A stretch of DNA of 64,000 nucleotides from JBDSZL01 sp039925145. GTDB taxonomy: Bacteria > Acidobacteriota > Vicinamibacteria > Vicinamibacterales > SCN-69-37. The notes beneath the pieces were generated by a model. That model had not been told where the DNA came from and made no database searches. It saw only the letters and a list, made by a program, of their open reading frames with translations. Below are positions 27,757 through 36,639 of this stretch, piece after piece. A program made the translations under genes and the position numbers. Location: contig JBDSZL010000004.1 in NCBI GenBank assembly GCA_039925145.1, positions 66,799 to 130,798 of the forward strand, in the 5' to 3' direction. Position 1 is the first letter of the stretch. The number at the start of each line of letters is the position of its first letter.

Positions 27757-27862
27757 GGCGCGGCCACATGGGCTGCGGTGACACGAGATACTCAGGGCAG
27801 GTGCTGAGGGGCAATCTGCATGAAGGCAGCCTACGTCGAGGAGGACGTGGCGTCTAGCGGCA

Positions 27863-27953
27863 GCGTTCTCAGCGACGAGAAATCAGCTGGCAACCACTGC
27901 AACGGACGAATCGGCGGCACTGGTGCCGCCGATTCGCACCGCTCTGAGAACGC
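27863..27953. repeat. Nested inverted repeats
   Basis: An outer perfect 10-bp inverted repeat (GCGTTCTCAG 27863-27872; CTGAGAACGC 27944-27953) encloses an inner 14-bp perfect inverted repeat (27907-27920 and 27923-27936, core CGGCGGCAC/GTGCCGCCG) with only 2 bases between its arms. It lies between convergent genes ending at 27756 and 28002. There is no T tract, so it is not a standard terminator. Confidence 0.8.
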
Positions 27954-28001
27954 GCCATTACGTCGCCCCAGATCTGCGAGGTGCTTTCTATCGTTCGGTG
28001 C

Positions 28002-28658
28002 TTACTTGACTAACCGCTGCCTGACCACCAGCCCGGCGATGCCCAACCCCAGCAGGGCGATCGTGGTTGGTTCGGGAACGGGAGAGGCGACAGGGTCGCC
28101 GCCTGCGACGGCGCTGCCGAACGTGACCGTATCGAACGCGGTGCGGTTCGCGGTCCCACCGAAGTTAATCGACTTCGCGGTGCCCGCGAACGTCACGCCG
28201 ACCGCTGTCCAATTGCAGAAGTTACCGGTCGGGTCGCCGCCGCAACCGTCGGCATACTGTGCGGCCAGGTTCAGCGTGCCCAGTTGGGTGCCGGTGCCGT
28301 TCAGGCCGTCCCAGACGCTGACGGATGCCACCCCGGCCGAGGAGTAGAAGAACGAAAAGCCTGTGTCGAATCCTGCGGCAAAGTTCAGGATGGCGTTATT
28401 GGCGTCGAGGAAGAACATCACCGTGTCTGCGGACGGCTCGTTCGCGATGTTGCCGCTTCCGCCGGCATCCGAATCGACGACGGCCAAGGTCGCTGGGCTG
28501 AACTGGACGCCATAGTTCGTGCCCGCGCCGCCGTTGTAGAAGTTGCCGACAGGATTCAGGTCTCCGACTCCTTCGAACGTCAAGACGATCGGACTGGCAG
28601 AGGCTGGAACAGCAACAGCGACGAGCGCGATGGCGATTACGAATCCGAAAGCTCTCAT
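28002..28658 (-). CDS. PEP-CTERM sorting-domain protein
   Basis: 218 aa with a signal peptide (MRAFGFVIAIALVAVAVPASAS) and a ribosome-binding AGGAG about 11 bases upstream. The mature part is beta-rich and Gly/Asn-rich (VLTFEGVGDLNPVGNFYNGG, FFYSSAGVASVSVWDGLNGTG), as in secreted jelly-roll-like proteins. The last 25 residues are a PEP-CTERM signal: VPEP, a hydrophobic helix (TTIALLGLGIAGLVV), and a basic tail (RQRLVK). The exosortase system would cut this and attach or release the protein at the surface, usually with exopolysaccharide. No exosortase gene lies in the window. Confidence 0.88.
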   Translation of the reverse strand: MRAFGFVIAIALVAVAVPASASPIVLTFEGVGDLNPVGNFYNGGAGTNYGVQFSPATLAVVDSDAGGSGNIANEPSADTVMFFLDANNAILNFAAGFDTGFSFFYSSAGVASVSVWDGLNGTGTQLGTLNLAAQYADGCGGDPTGNFCNWTAVGVTFAGTAKSINFGGTANRTAFDTVTFGSAVAGGDPVASPVPEPTTIALLGLGIAGLVVRQRLVK

Positions 28659-28910
28659 GTGATCAGGCTCCTGAAGCCAGGCACGAACCCTTGTTCGCCC
28701 CGTACGTTGTGGCTTCGACTCCGATAGTGCAGCTTTCGATCCGTTCTTCTAGCGTGGGCATTGCTCCTAGAAACAGTAATTCCATGCAGACAGAAGCGTA
28801 ATCTTCCCGGACGTTGACTTAAGCCCACTTTGTTCAACAGCCTGAACCTATGTCCCGCGGCGCAATCGTGGCCTTCATGATCGCGCTGTCGAGTCTTGTC
28901 CGGTCAGCCA

Positions 28911-29777
28911 TCACTTGACGCTGGTTGGTTCTGATTTAAGGCCGTACCGAGACAGAAAGCTGTCGAACGCGTCGAAGTAAGCTTTGGGGTTCGTTTCGGC
29001 TGAGTCTTCGTGCCCACCACCTGGGATCAGGGCAAGCTGTTTCGGCTCCCGGGCCGAGTCGTAGAGGCGTCGGGCCCTCAGCGGACGATCGGAGCTGCCC
29101 TCGAGAATGAGCGTCGGAATACGGACTGATCCAATCTTCGAGATCGCATCAAAGCGCTCCGTCACGATCAGCCGCACTGGCAGGACCAACCCGATTGGCA
29201 TCTCGTTCGCCACGTCGGCGATCGATGTCAACACGCCTTCGATGATCAATGCGCCGGCCTCTGGATGCTTGCTCGCGAGATCGACCGCGACTGCGCTGCC
29301 GAGCGAGTGCCCGTAGATGGCAATGGTCCGGGACGACAGACGTCGCTCCGACACGAGATATGTCCAAGCCCGCTCCGCGTCCTCGTACACCAACTTCTCG
29401 CGCGGAGGCCCACCCGTGCTTTCGCCGAATCCGCGGTAGTCGAAGATGAAGACGTTCACACCCGCGTTGTGAAACCGAACAACGTCCTGGGCATTCGCCC
29501 CGATATTATTCGCGTTGCCATGGAGGTAAAGCAGCGTCGCGGTCTGAGGATTCTCCGCCGGCACCCACCATCCCGCCAGTTGCCCGCTCCCAATCGGCAG
29601 CGCGACCTTCGTGAACGTCACGCCTGAATCGCCCGGCGTGATATCTACGACGGAACTGGGCAGAAATATGAACGCAGCTTGCCAGTACCAGAGCGCGCCC
29701 ACGATGAGGAGGTACGTGGCCGCGATCCCAGCAATGAGTCCGCGGGCCAGACGGAACTCCAGCGATCGTCGCGCCAT
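28911..29777 (-). CDS. Membrane-anchored alpha/beta hydrolase (Bem46/ABHD13-like)
   Basis: 288 aa from ATG 29777; ATGs a few codons upstream (29789, or a start at 29816) are possible. One N-terminal membrane anchor (GLIAGIAATYLLIVGALWYW) precedes a hydrolase fold. Visible elements are the oxyanion motif LYLHGNANNIG, FDYRGFGESTG, the nucleophile elbow GHSLGSA (Ser), LEGSSDRPL near the acidic residue, and a late His in GGGHED. It fits serine hydrolases of the Bem46/ABHD13 type. The natural substrate is unknown. The 250 bp between this gene's end and the PEP-CTERM start hold nothing I recognise. Confidence 0.85.
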   Translation of the reverse strand: MARRSLEFRLARGLIAGIAATYLLIVGALWYWQAAFIFLPSSVVDITPGDSGVTFTKVALPIGSGQLAGWWVPAENPQTATLLYLHGNANNIGANAQDVVRFHNAGVNVFIFDYRGFGESTGGPPREKLVYEDAERAWTYLVSERRLSSRTIAIYGHSLGSAVAVDLASKHPEAGALIIEGVLTSIADVANEMPIGLVLPVRLIVTERFDAISKIGSVRIPTLILEGSSDRPLRARRLYDSAREPKQLALIPGGGHEDSAETNPKAYFDAFDSFLSRYGLKSEPTSVK

Positions 29778-29953
29778 ATGCGGCCGCATTCTACCGCTCG
29801 GTGCAGGAGCAACCACGCTCGCGGCGATGTAGGAGGCGCGTCGGACGAAGTCAGCTACACGAACTCGCCGGCGCGCCCGCCTGGCAGCCCGGCCGATAGC
29901 GCGGGGTTGAGGCGGCAGGTCCGATTATCTCTCGACTCCCCCGGCTCTTCGTC

Positions 29954-29982
29954 TTGACAATCAGGAGAAGGGCACGTAGTGT
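29954..29982 (+). promoter_or_regulatory. Putative sigma-70-type promoter of the first PadR-ADOP pair
   Basis: A perfect -35 TTGACA (29954-29959), a 17-base spacer and a -10-like TAGTGT (29977-29982) predict transcription starting near 29989. That puts the first base only a few nucleotides before the ATG at 29997, so the mRNA would be nearly leaderless. Confidence 0.5.
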
Positions 29983-29996
29983 CTCGGCATTCCCTC

Positions 29997-30332
29997 ATGC
30001 CGACACCCACAACCGACCTCATTCAGGGAACGCTCGACCTGCTCATCCTCAAATCCCTATCGCTCCAGCCGATGCACGGCTTCGGCATCACGCAGCGCAT
30101 TCAGGCCGTGAGTCAGAGTGTCTTTCGAGTCAACCCGGGGTCGCTGCTCGTCGGTTTGCAGCGCCTCGAGCGGGCCGGCCTGGTCAAGGGTGTCTGGCGA
30201 GCAACGGAGAACAACCGGCGCGCCCGGTTTTACCAACTGACCGCCAAAGGCAGGAAGCGGCTCGAGCATGAGTGCTCCGAGTGGGAACGCCGATCGGGCG
30301 CCATCGCGCGCCTGCTCGAGTCCGAGTCGTGA
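29997..30332 (+). CDS. PadR-family transcriptional regulator
   Basis: 111 aa. I chose the ATG at 29997 (MPTPTTDLIQGTLDLLIL, the usual family start) over a GTG at 29979 because the putative -10 box overlaps that GTG. It is a winged helix: QGTLDLLILKSLSLQPMHGFGITQRI, then VNPGSLLVGLQRLERAGLVKGVWR and the wing NNRRARFYQLTAKGRKRL. PadR proteins of this class repress their own operon. The stop overlaps the next ATG (TGATG), the standard layout of PadR with an ADOP permease. Confidence 0.92.
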   Translation: MPTPTTDLIQGTLDLLILKSLSLQPMHGFGITQRIQAVSQSVFRVNPGSLLVGLQRLERAGLVKGVWRATENNRRARFYQLTAKGRKRLEHECSEWERRSGAIARLLESES

Positions 30333-33124
30333 TGCCTTCGCCCTGGCGCGCTGTCGTCATCGGTTTCAGACGCCTCTTTCGACGGTCCGCAGCCGCGCGA
30401 GATCTCGACGATGAGGTCGAGTCGTACCTCGAGGCGGCCAGAGACGCCTATCGAAAGGCGGGACTGACCCCGGAAGATGCGGCTCGCGCGTCGCGCGTCG
30501 AACTGGGGAGCCTCACGGCCGTCAAGGACCAGGTTCGAATGAGCGGGTGGGAGTCCGTGGTCGACGCAACGTGGCGCGACGTGCAATATGCGGCGCGGCG
30601 GTTGCGTCGATCGCCGGGTTTCACCGTGGCCGCGTTCCTCGTGCTTGCCCTGGGTATCGGCGCCAACGTCGCCATCTTCAGCATCGTGAACGCCCTGCTG
30701 ATTCGGCCGCTCCCAGTGGAGGCACCAGAGGAACTGGTGTTCATCGACCGGGCAACGAGTACGTTCACCTGCTGCACTGTCCGCGAAGCGAACGCCTATG
30801 ATGCCGCGACCGACATCTTCCGCGGAGTCGCAACATTCCGGTCTCAGACATCGACGCTTGGAGTCGGGCCAGATGCCATGGAAGCACTTGGCGAGTCAGT
30901 GTCAACGAACTATTTCGGGGTGCTCGGCCTTCGGCCGAGGTTGGGGCGTGCCTTCTCGACGATAGACGACGTACCCGGCGCCACGCCGGTCGTGATCATC
31001 AGCGAGCGGCTGTGGCGGTCGCGGTTTGACGCCGATCCAAACGTGCTCGGCCGACGCCTCCGCCTGGCGTCCAGAGACATGGTCGACAGCGGATGGCTGT
31101 ACACCGTCGTCGGTGTCATGGATAAGGCGTTTAGCGGACTGGATGATCCGTGGCGGTCGACCGAGTTCTGGGTGCCAAGGTCGCAACGTCAGAGAGAGCG
31201 AGATCAACTCAACGATGCCGATCGTCTCTTGCCCGACCGTGAGGCCAGTGCCGGCCACCTCGTGGCCCGTCTGCAGCGGCATGTGCCTGCCGCCCGGGCG
31301 CAGGCTTTCGTGAATACCACGCACCCGGCATTCGGGGGGCCGAGTCTCAACAACAGGCGGCCGAGTCTCGACAACAGCCTGAATCCCGCGGATCGTCTGC
31401 TGGCGGTTCGGACCTCTCGCCGGATAACACTGCCCATGGACAGCAGGGGGCGGATTGCACCCGAGCGTCTGGCGGCCGCACTGATGGCGCTTGCTGGGCT
31501 GGTGCTGGCCCTTGGAGTCACGAACCTTGCTGGTGTGACGATCGCGCGCGGCATCGTTCGGCAGCCTGAGCTGACGTTACGGGTGACGCTTGGTGCAACG
31601 CGCGGACGAGTTGCGCGCCAGCTTGCGATCGAGGGCCTGCTGCTATCCACGTCTGCGGCGATGGGCGGCGTCCTGCTATCGAGGTGGCTGGTGACGGCGT
31701 TCCTTCGCAACCTGCCAGCACGTTCTTTCACGGCCGCCTTTGCGTCGATCGACGTGCCGATGGATGTTCGCGTGTGTGGGGTGGCTGTCGTGACTGCCAT
31801 CGCGACCGGGCTGATCGTCGGTCTGGCACCCGTTCGTCGGATCTCGAGCGGCAATCTTCTCGCGAGCCTCGGCCATGCCTCGGATGTCTCGCCGCGCCGC
31901 GTGCGGGCGCGCCTGCGCTATTGGATCGTCTTGCCGCAAGTGGCAGCATGCGTCGGACTCCTGCTTGGTGCCGGGATCGCGGTCAGAGCGCTTATCGCTG
32001 TCGCGACAGTCGACCTCGGCTACAAACAGGAGCAGGCCGCAATGGTGCAGTGGGCGGGGCGCCGGTTCGGTGTTGCTCCTGGGGCGTCCGCGCAGGGGAG
32101 CCACGAAGCCGACACGGCACGGCAGCGGCAGTTCAATCGTCGCGTCCTCGAACTGGCGGCAAGCAGCCCCGAGCTGGTTGCTGCGGGCCTTACCGACGCG
32201 CTTCCGACCGAGGCCGGCCGGGCGGGCGTCATCAATCCCGCACGGTTTGCCGTCTCGGCCGGACCGATCGATGTCGCCACGGCCCAGATCACTCAAGGCT
32301 ACTTCGACGCAATTGGTGTCCGCGTCTTGCTCGGGCGCGGGATAGACGCGCGCGACACGCTGCAATCGCCAGCCATCGCGATCGTCTCCGAGAGTGTGGC
32401 GGCCCGCCTCTGGCCCGGGCGATCCGCGATTGGCCAGTCGATCGGGTTCCATCGTGGCAGTCGTGAGCCAGACTGGTTGGAGGTCATTGGCGTCGTGAAC
32501 GACGTCAGATTGCCGCTGTCGGAAGGCGAGCCACAGCCCGTTGTCTACGTCGCGATGAACCAGGAGAACGCATTGCTGCGACGAAGCACGATGTTCCTCG
32601 TGGCCCGTGGAAAAGCGAGCGGTCGGGACGTGGCCTCCACTCTCCGCTCCATTGTCTGGCACGCCGATCCGGAGATGGAGATTGCAAAGAGCCAGACCCT
32701 GCAGTCCGTCATCGACGATGTGCGGTACGCCCGCCATTTTGCGGTGGCGCTCCTCGCATCATCAGGCGTCTGCGGCCTTCTCCTGGCCGGACTCGGCCTC
32801 TACGCCCTCGTCTCGCACTCGGTCGCGCAGCGGATGCGAGAGCTCGCCATCCGCGCGGCACTCGGCGCCGGCCGCATCGAGATCATGAATCTCGTCGTCC
32901 ACGAAGGCATCACAGTGGCGGCAATCGGATCGGTGGTCGGCCTCCTGCTGGCGTTCATCGGCATGCACATCGTCTCGCACCAGGTCTTTGCGATTCCAGC
33001 GGTAGATCTGACAACGGCCCTCATCGTCATCGCCATCGTCGCGGTTGTCGTCGTCCTCGCCGCGGTCATCCCGGCTCGTCGTGCCGCCCGCGCCGATCCG
33101 ATGACCATCCTTCGCTGGCAGTGA
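30332..33124 (+). CDS. ADOP-family (MacB/FtsX-like) ABC transporter permease
   Basis: 930 aa from the ATG overlapping the PadR stop. The N-terminal prefix has the ADOP pattern (FRRLFRRSAAARDLDDEVESYLEAARDAYRKAGLTPEDAARASRVELG-type helix). Then comes a MacB-like unit: DVQYAARRLRRSPGFTVAAFLVLALGIGANVAIFSIVNALLIRPL, a periplasmic domain, and an FtsX segment. The whole is repeated in the second half, ending with VVLAAVIPARRAARADPMTILRWQ. There is no ATPase domain or adjacent ATPase. These proteins are abundant in Acidobacteria and their cargo is unknown. The last 105 bases and the 63 after the stop are repeated at 36640. Confidence 0.9.
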   Translation: MPSPWRAVVIGFRRLFRRSAAARDLDDEVESYLEAARDAYRKAGLTPEDAARASRVELGSLTAVKDQVRMSGWESVVDATWRDVQYAARRLRRSPGFTVAAFLVLALGIGANVAIFSIVNALLIRPLPVEAPEELVFIDRATSTFTCCTVREANAYDAATDIFRGVATFRSQTSTLGVGPDAMEALGESVSTNYFGVLGLRPRLGRAFSTIDDVPGATPVVIISERLWRSRFDADPNVLGRRLRLASRDMVDSGWLYTVVGVMDKAFSGLDDPWRSTEFWVPRSQRQRERDQLNDADRLLPDREASAGHLVARLQRHVPAARAQAFVNTTHPAFGGPSLNNRRPSLDNSLNPADRLLAVRTSRRITLPMDSRGRIAPERLAAALMALAGLVLALGVTNLAGVTIARGIVRQPELTLRVTLGATRGRVARQLAIEGLLLSTSAAMGGVLLSRWLVTAFLRNLPARSFTAAFASIDVPMDVRVCGVAVVTAIATGLIVGLAPVRRISSGNLLASLGHASDVSPRRVRARLRYWIVLPQVAACVGLLLGAGIAVRALIAVATVDLGYKQEQAAMVQWAGRRFGVAPGASAQGSHEADTARQRQFNRRVLELAASSPELVAAGLTDALPTEAGRAGVINPARFAVSAGPIDVATAQITQGYFDAIGVRVLLGRGIDARDTLQSPAIAIVSESVAARLWPGRSAIGQSIGFHRGSREPDWLEVIGVVNDVRLPLSEGEPQPVVYVAMNQENALLRRSTMFLVARGKASGRDVASTLRSIVWHADPEMEIAKSQTLQSVIDDVRYARHFAVALLASSGVCGLLLAGLGLYALVSHSVAQRMRELAIRAALGAGRIEIMNLVVHEGITVAAIGSVVGLLLAFIGMHIVSHQVFAIPAVDLTTALIVIAIVAVVVVLAAVIPARRAARADPMTILRWQ

Positions 33125-33187
33125 CACAGCAATCGCCGCTGACGCGCGCGCGAGGTTGCTGCGCTCGTCGCGGCATTCAACGTGGCA
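33020..33187 (+). repeat. 168-bp direct repeat, copy 1
   Basis: It covers the last 105 bases of the ADOP gene and 63 bases past its stop. It matches 36640-36807 without gaps (161 of 168 identical by eye, in the same orientation, 3620 bp away). Similarity ends sharply at both sides. Confidence 0.95.
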
Positions 33188-33256
33188 CGAGCGGGGCCCA
33201 ACAACTGGCAAGGGGTGAGGCGAAGCACCTGACAGATGGCCGACGCGGGCGCTTGC

Positions 33257-35863
33257 TCAGTTGTCCCGCAAGAGCCCTGCCGGAGATCTCCTCATGTTTC
33301 GCCACACAGGCACCAGGGCGCCGCAAGTCAGGAGGAGCGGGGCTGCGAGGAGTCCCCCAGCCACCTGCCACGGCGTGAGCGGCACGAAGTCGACATCTAG
33401 TCTCCTAACAACTGTTGACGCCCAGATAGACACGAGGACGCCAGCGAACGTTGCAACAACGCTGACGGGAAGCACCCGCCCAAGTGTGATCCGGGACAGG
33501 AGAATGAACGGCTCCGCGCCGAGCGCAATTCGTATGCCCATCTCCTTGCCACGGGCGAAAACCTCCGCTGCCGAACTCAGCCCCATAGTCACGCCCACAC
33601 CGAGGAGGGTCATCAGCGCTATCCAGCCGCTGAGCACTGCCGTCAGCCACAAGGAATCGACAGCCCTGGCCGCGACATTTTGCAACGTATCCATCGCAAC
33701 GAACCTCGCCGTCGGATCGACAGCCGCCAGCGCGGCGCTCGCCATTCGTGCGGTGAGTTTAGGTGAACCGGTGCCCCTACGCGCCAAAAGGTGCAACGAG
33801 CGTCCGTGCCTCTCACTCGCCAGGGGAAGGTACACCTCTGGCTTCACCTTGCCTCGGTAGCCTTCGTGCCGCACGTCTGAGACGACGCCGATGATCGTGG
33901 CCCAGTCCTCCGTGACCTCGTTGGCGCGGCCGAACTTGATCTGGCGATCCAGCGGGGACTCTCCATTGAAGTACGTCTTCGCGAATGCCTGGTTCACTAC
34001 GGCCACCCGCCCGGATTGAGCGGTGTCACGCCAGTCAAAGTCCCGTCCTTGTAGCAGAGGTGCACCCAACACCGCGAACGCCCCAGGCGCAACCAGCTTT
34101 CGTCCCGGCGTCACGTGGCTGCTCTCTCCGTTGAGATACCGGCGGCCGCCCCTGATCGTGAGCGACACAGTGAAGCCGCTGTCGGTCACCGGCCCAACCT
34201 CCATCGCACTTGCCCCAGTAACACCAGGGAGGCGCGCTGCAGCCTCGACGAACTGACGAGTCTGCTCCTCCCCGTCGGCGTCTAGTGCCACCTCGACATC
34301 GATAACACTCTCGAGTGTCATCCCGAGCGGCGGCGTCAGGACGGAGACATATGACCGCACGTAGCCGACCGCCACGATCACCAGCGTGGGCATCGTGATA
34401 CACATGCCTACAAACCAAAGGCGAGGAACGCCGTTCCTGTTGTCGGCGAAGCGCCTCGCTCCTGATGTGAATCGCGAGAGCACCGCCAGATCGCCGGCTA
34501 GAATGCCGCTCGCAACGACGCCCACTGAGCCGGCCGCGATAACGAGCACTGGCATAAGTCGTTCAATGACGAATCGGCCGCTGTGTATGTAGGAGTCGAC
34601 CGCCAAGGTCGCCGGCACTGCCATGCCGACCAACAGCAGGAGCCGTCCTGCATGCGTCGATAGCCACCGGAGCGCATACTGCATCGGCCGCGCTCCCTGG
34701 AGGGCGTGGATCGACAGCTGCGAAGTTCTCAGTTGCGCATTGGTTAGGCACCACGCCAGCACCATGGCACAGCAGGCGATCGCTCCGACCAGTGCGGTCA
34801 GTCCGAACAGCGCGGCGCTCTTCCGAGCACGGTCCGACGTCATGAACTGTGGAATCGTTGTTGCGTGCAGTTCTACATCGCTCAGGGCTCCAGTTCGAGC
34901 AGAGCGCAGTCGCGTTTCCAATTCAGGACGTCCTCCCGCAGGCTTCGCCAAGAGCGTCGCTATCAGATACCCGGGACCGCGCGGCAACACTTTGCCTGGG
35001 AAGGCATCCTCAGTCTCCAAGTTGGTAATCAGTCCCAGGTCCTGGCGCCAGTACTCCGCGCTTCTGCTCGTGACACCGACGATCGTGCACTGGCCATGCT
35101 CGGCGCTAACTGCGACGCCGACCATCGCCTGCGCCGCGAGACCAAGGCGTGCGGCAAACCCGGGCGTAATGAGGCAGGTGGGCTGACCAGCGATGGCGCC
35201 TCTTGGAGGCAACCCGGTGCCGAGTGTCGTGGAGATGCCGCCCAGCGTCCCGATATCGCCTGACGCGAACATCACTGTCGTACGGTGCATGCCACTACCC
35301 ACGCGAACGGGCACGGCGGCCACCGCAAATACCGCCGTAGGAATTCCGGGGAACTCATCTCTGAGCTGCAGGGCCGTCGCGAGCGAGAGTAAACCCTGAA
35401 GGCCGATGTCGCCCCCAACAGTTCGTGCAGCCACGATCGTCTGGCGAACGGGAATGCCCGTTGGACGGTACACCTCGGCATAGAGCTCCGCACCTCGCAC
35501 TGCCGCGCAGAGCGCCGCAGCCAACCAGAGTGATGCTAAACAGCAGAAAGCGGTCTCGGCTCCCTTCATCAGCCCGCGACTGCTGCTGATCGGCTGGCCA
35601 CCACTCACAGGGCGTCCCCAGCTGAGATCGCGCACGAGTGTCACCGCCCAGGTGAAGCCCCGCGCGTCGCGGTGGAGTTCCTTCGTCTGTTCGATGCCGC
35701 CCAGCGCCACTCGGGCGGCGCGCCGCGCGTCGTTTGGACTCATGCCACGCGCCTCATGCTCCTCCTGGAGCAATGCCAGATGAGCTTCGATCTCGCGGCT
35801 GAGCTCGCGCTCGATCCGACGGCCGCGGGTGACCTGCAGGAGCCGCGCGAAGAAGCGACGCAT
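33257..35863 (-). CDS. Divergent ADOP/FtsX-type permease
   Basis: 868 aa from ATG 35863. The first 75 residues are a normal ADOP prefix (MRRFFARLLQVTRGRRIERELSREIEAHL, SPNDARRAARVALGG). The usual SPGFT-ALGIGAN segment that should follow is absent and replaced by unrelated sequence (DLSWGRPVSGGQPISSSRG). The rest keeps permease features: membrane segments, VVSDVRHEGYRGKVKPEVYLPLA, GKEMGIRIALGAEPFILLSRITLGRVLP, and a C-terminus RNMRRSPAGLLRDN. It is therefore a strongly diverged ADOP relative, possibly with a different partner. It lies two bases after the PadR gene that precedes it. Confidence 0.75.
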   Translation of the reverse strand: MRRFFARLLQVTRGRRIERELSREIEAHLALLQEEHEARGMSPNDARRAARVALGGIEQTKELHRDARGFTWAVTLVRDLSWGRPVSGGQPISSSRGLMKGAETAFCCLASLWLAAALCAAVRGAELYAEVYRPTGIPVRQTIVAARTVGGDIGLQGLLSLATALQLRDEFPGIPTAVFAVAAVPVRVGSGMHRTTVMFASGDIGTLGGISTTLGTGLPPRGAIAGQPTCLITPGFAARLGLAAQAMVGVAVSAEHGQCTIVGVTSRSAEYWRQDLGLITNLETEDAFPGKVLPRGPGYLIATLLAKPAGGRPELETRLRSARTGALSDVELHATTIPQFMTSDRARKSAALFGLTALVGAIACCAMVLAWCLTNAQLRTSQLSIHALQGARPMQYALRWLSTHAGRLLLLVGMAVPATLAVDSYIHSGRFVIERLMPVLVIAAGSVGVVASGILAGDLAVLSRFTSGARRFADNRNGVPRLWFVGMCITMPTLVIVAVGYVRSYVSVLTPPLGMTLESVIDVEVALDADGEEQTRQFVEAAARLPGVTGASAMEVGPVTDSGFTVSLTIRGGRRYLNGESSHVTPGRKLVAPGAFAVLGAPLLQGRDFDWRDTAQSGRVAVVNQAFAKTYFNGESPLDRQIKFGRANEVTEDWATIIGVVSDVRHEGYRGKVKPEVYLPLASERHGRSLHLLARRGTGSPKLTARMASAALAAVDPTARFVAMDTLQNVAARAVDSLWLTAVLSGWIALMTLLGVGVTMGLSSAAEVFARGKEMGIRIALGAEPFILLSRITLGRVLPVSVVATFAGVLVSIWASTVVRRLDVDFVPLTPWQVAGGLLAAPLLLTCGALVPVWRNMRRSPAGLLRDN

Positions 35864-35865
35864 CG

Positions 35866-36213
35866 TCAGGACTCGTGGCTGAGGAGCTTGTTGACGAGGC
35901 CTGCCAGGCGGCGCCACTTCTGGGCCTGCTCGGTGACCGCGCGGCGGCCGGCCGCTGTAACGGTGTAGTACTTCGCACCCCGGTTGCTCTCAGTCTTGCG
36001 CCAGTCGCCTTTGATCCAGCCCTTCTGCTCGAGACGTACGAGGGCGGGATACAGCGTTCCCTGGTTGAGCATCAACGGATGCTCTGCCACTTGCTCAAGC
36101 CGGGAGGCTAGGGAGTAGGCATGCAGTGGCCCCATGGTGGCCAGCGCCTGCAGCACGATCAGTTCGAGGGTGCCTTGGAGGAGTTCGACTTTGGAATGTT
36201 CACGTTTCACCAT
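35866..36213 (-). CDS. PadR-family transcriptional regulator (second copy)
   Basis: 115 aa from ATG 36213 (MVKREHSKVELLQGTLELIVLQALAT); the predicted transcription start rules out longer forms. The winged helix is complete: GPLHAYSLASRLEQVAEHPLMLNQGTLYPALVRLEQKGWIKGDWR, with wing SNRGAKYYTVTAAGRRAV. It probably represses itself and the permease gene that starts 2 bp past its stop. Confidence 0.92.
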   Translation of the reverse strand: MVKREHSKVELLQGTLELIVLQALATMGPLHAYSLASRLEQVAEHPLMLNQGTLYPALVRLEQKGWIKGDWRKTESNRGAKYYTVTAAGRRAVTEQAQKWRRLAGLVNKLLSHES

Positions 36214-36235
36214 CACTAGTGTCTCAAGTGAAGCG

Positions 36236-36264
36236 AGCTTATGACCGCTCCGCTTTACTGTCAA
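36236..36264 (-). promoter_or_regulatory. Putative promoter of the second PadR-ADOP pair
   Basis: On the minus strand, a perfect -35 TTGACA (36264-36259) is followed by a 17-base spacer and TAAGCT (36241-36236). Transcription would start near 36229, 16 bases before the ATG at 36213. The short palindrome CACTAGTG (36214-36221), right in front of the ATG, is a possible PadR operator half-site. Confidence 0.5.
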
Positions 36265-36639
36265 GTGGAGCTACGGGCAGCGCGCCGACGAACGGGTCGG
36301 GGCCCCCGCGCGCCGGTCAGGCTGGGAAACTTCGTGCGAGGTCGGCTGAGCCCCGGCTTCCTCCGCCACGACCAATCCGGACGCGCTCGGACTACGAAGA
36401 ATCTCTATGAGGCTCCCGGTCTCGGGCCATGCTCTACGAATTCCATTCATCGGGCCCCGACACGGTTCAGGCCGAAGAGTGATGTGCACCACCGGATCCT
36501 GCCGCGTGGCGTGGCCGCACAATGTCGACGCTGAAAGGCGCGGGCTGGTGTCCGATCGGGCGGTAGGTCTCGACCGTGAACCAGATAACACGTAGCGCGC
36601 TCTGGGTCCTCGCTGGTCCGCAGAACCGCGGGGCCCGGG
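36265..36639. other. Gap without a recognisable gene
   Basis: About 375 bp between the second PadR promoter and the repeat copy at 36640. One minus-strand frame reads a short stretch (WFTVETYRPIGHQ) that faintly recalls a line of the divergent permease, but it is too short and interrupted to call. Otherwise I see nothing here. Confidence 0.3.

Noticed and set aside
30272..30332. Longer start for the first ADOP permease
   Set aside because: It would overlap the PadR coding region by 60 bp; the ATG in TGATG at the PadR stop fits the family start.
36265..36639. Degenerate permease gene on the minus strand
   Set aside because: One short similarity only (WFTVETYRPIGHQ); stops in all frames and no extended alignment visible.
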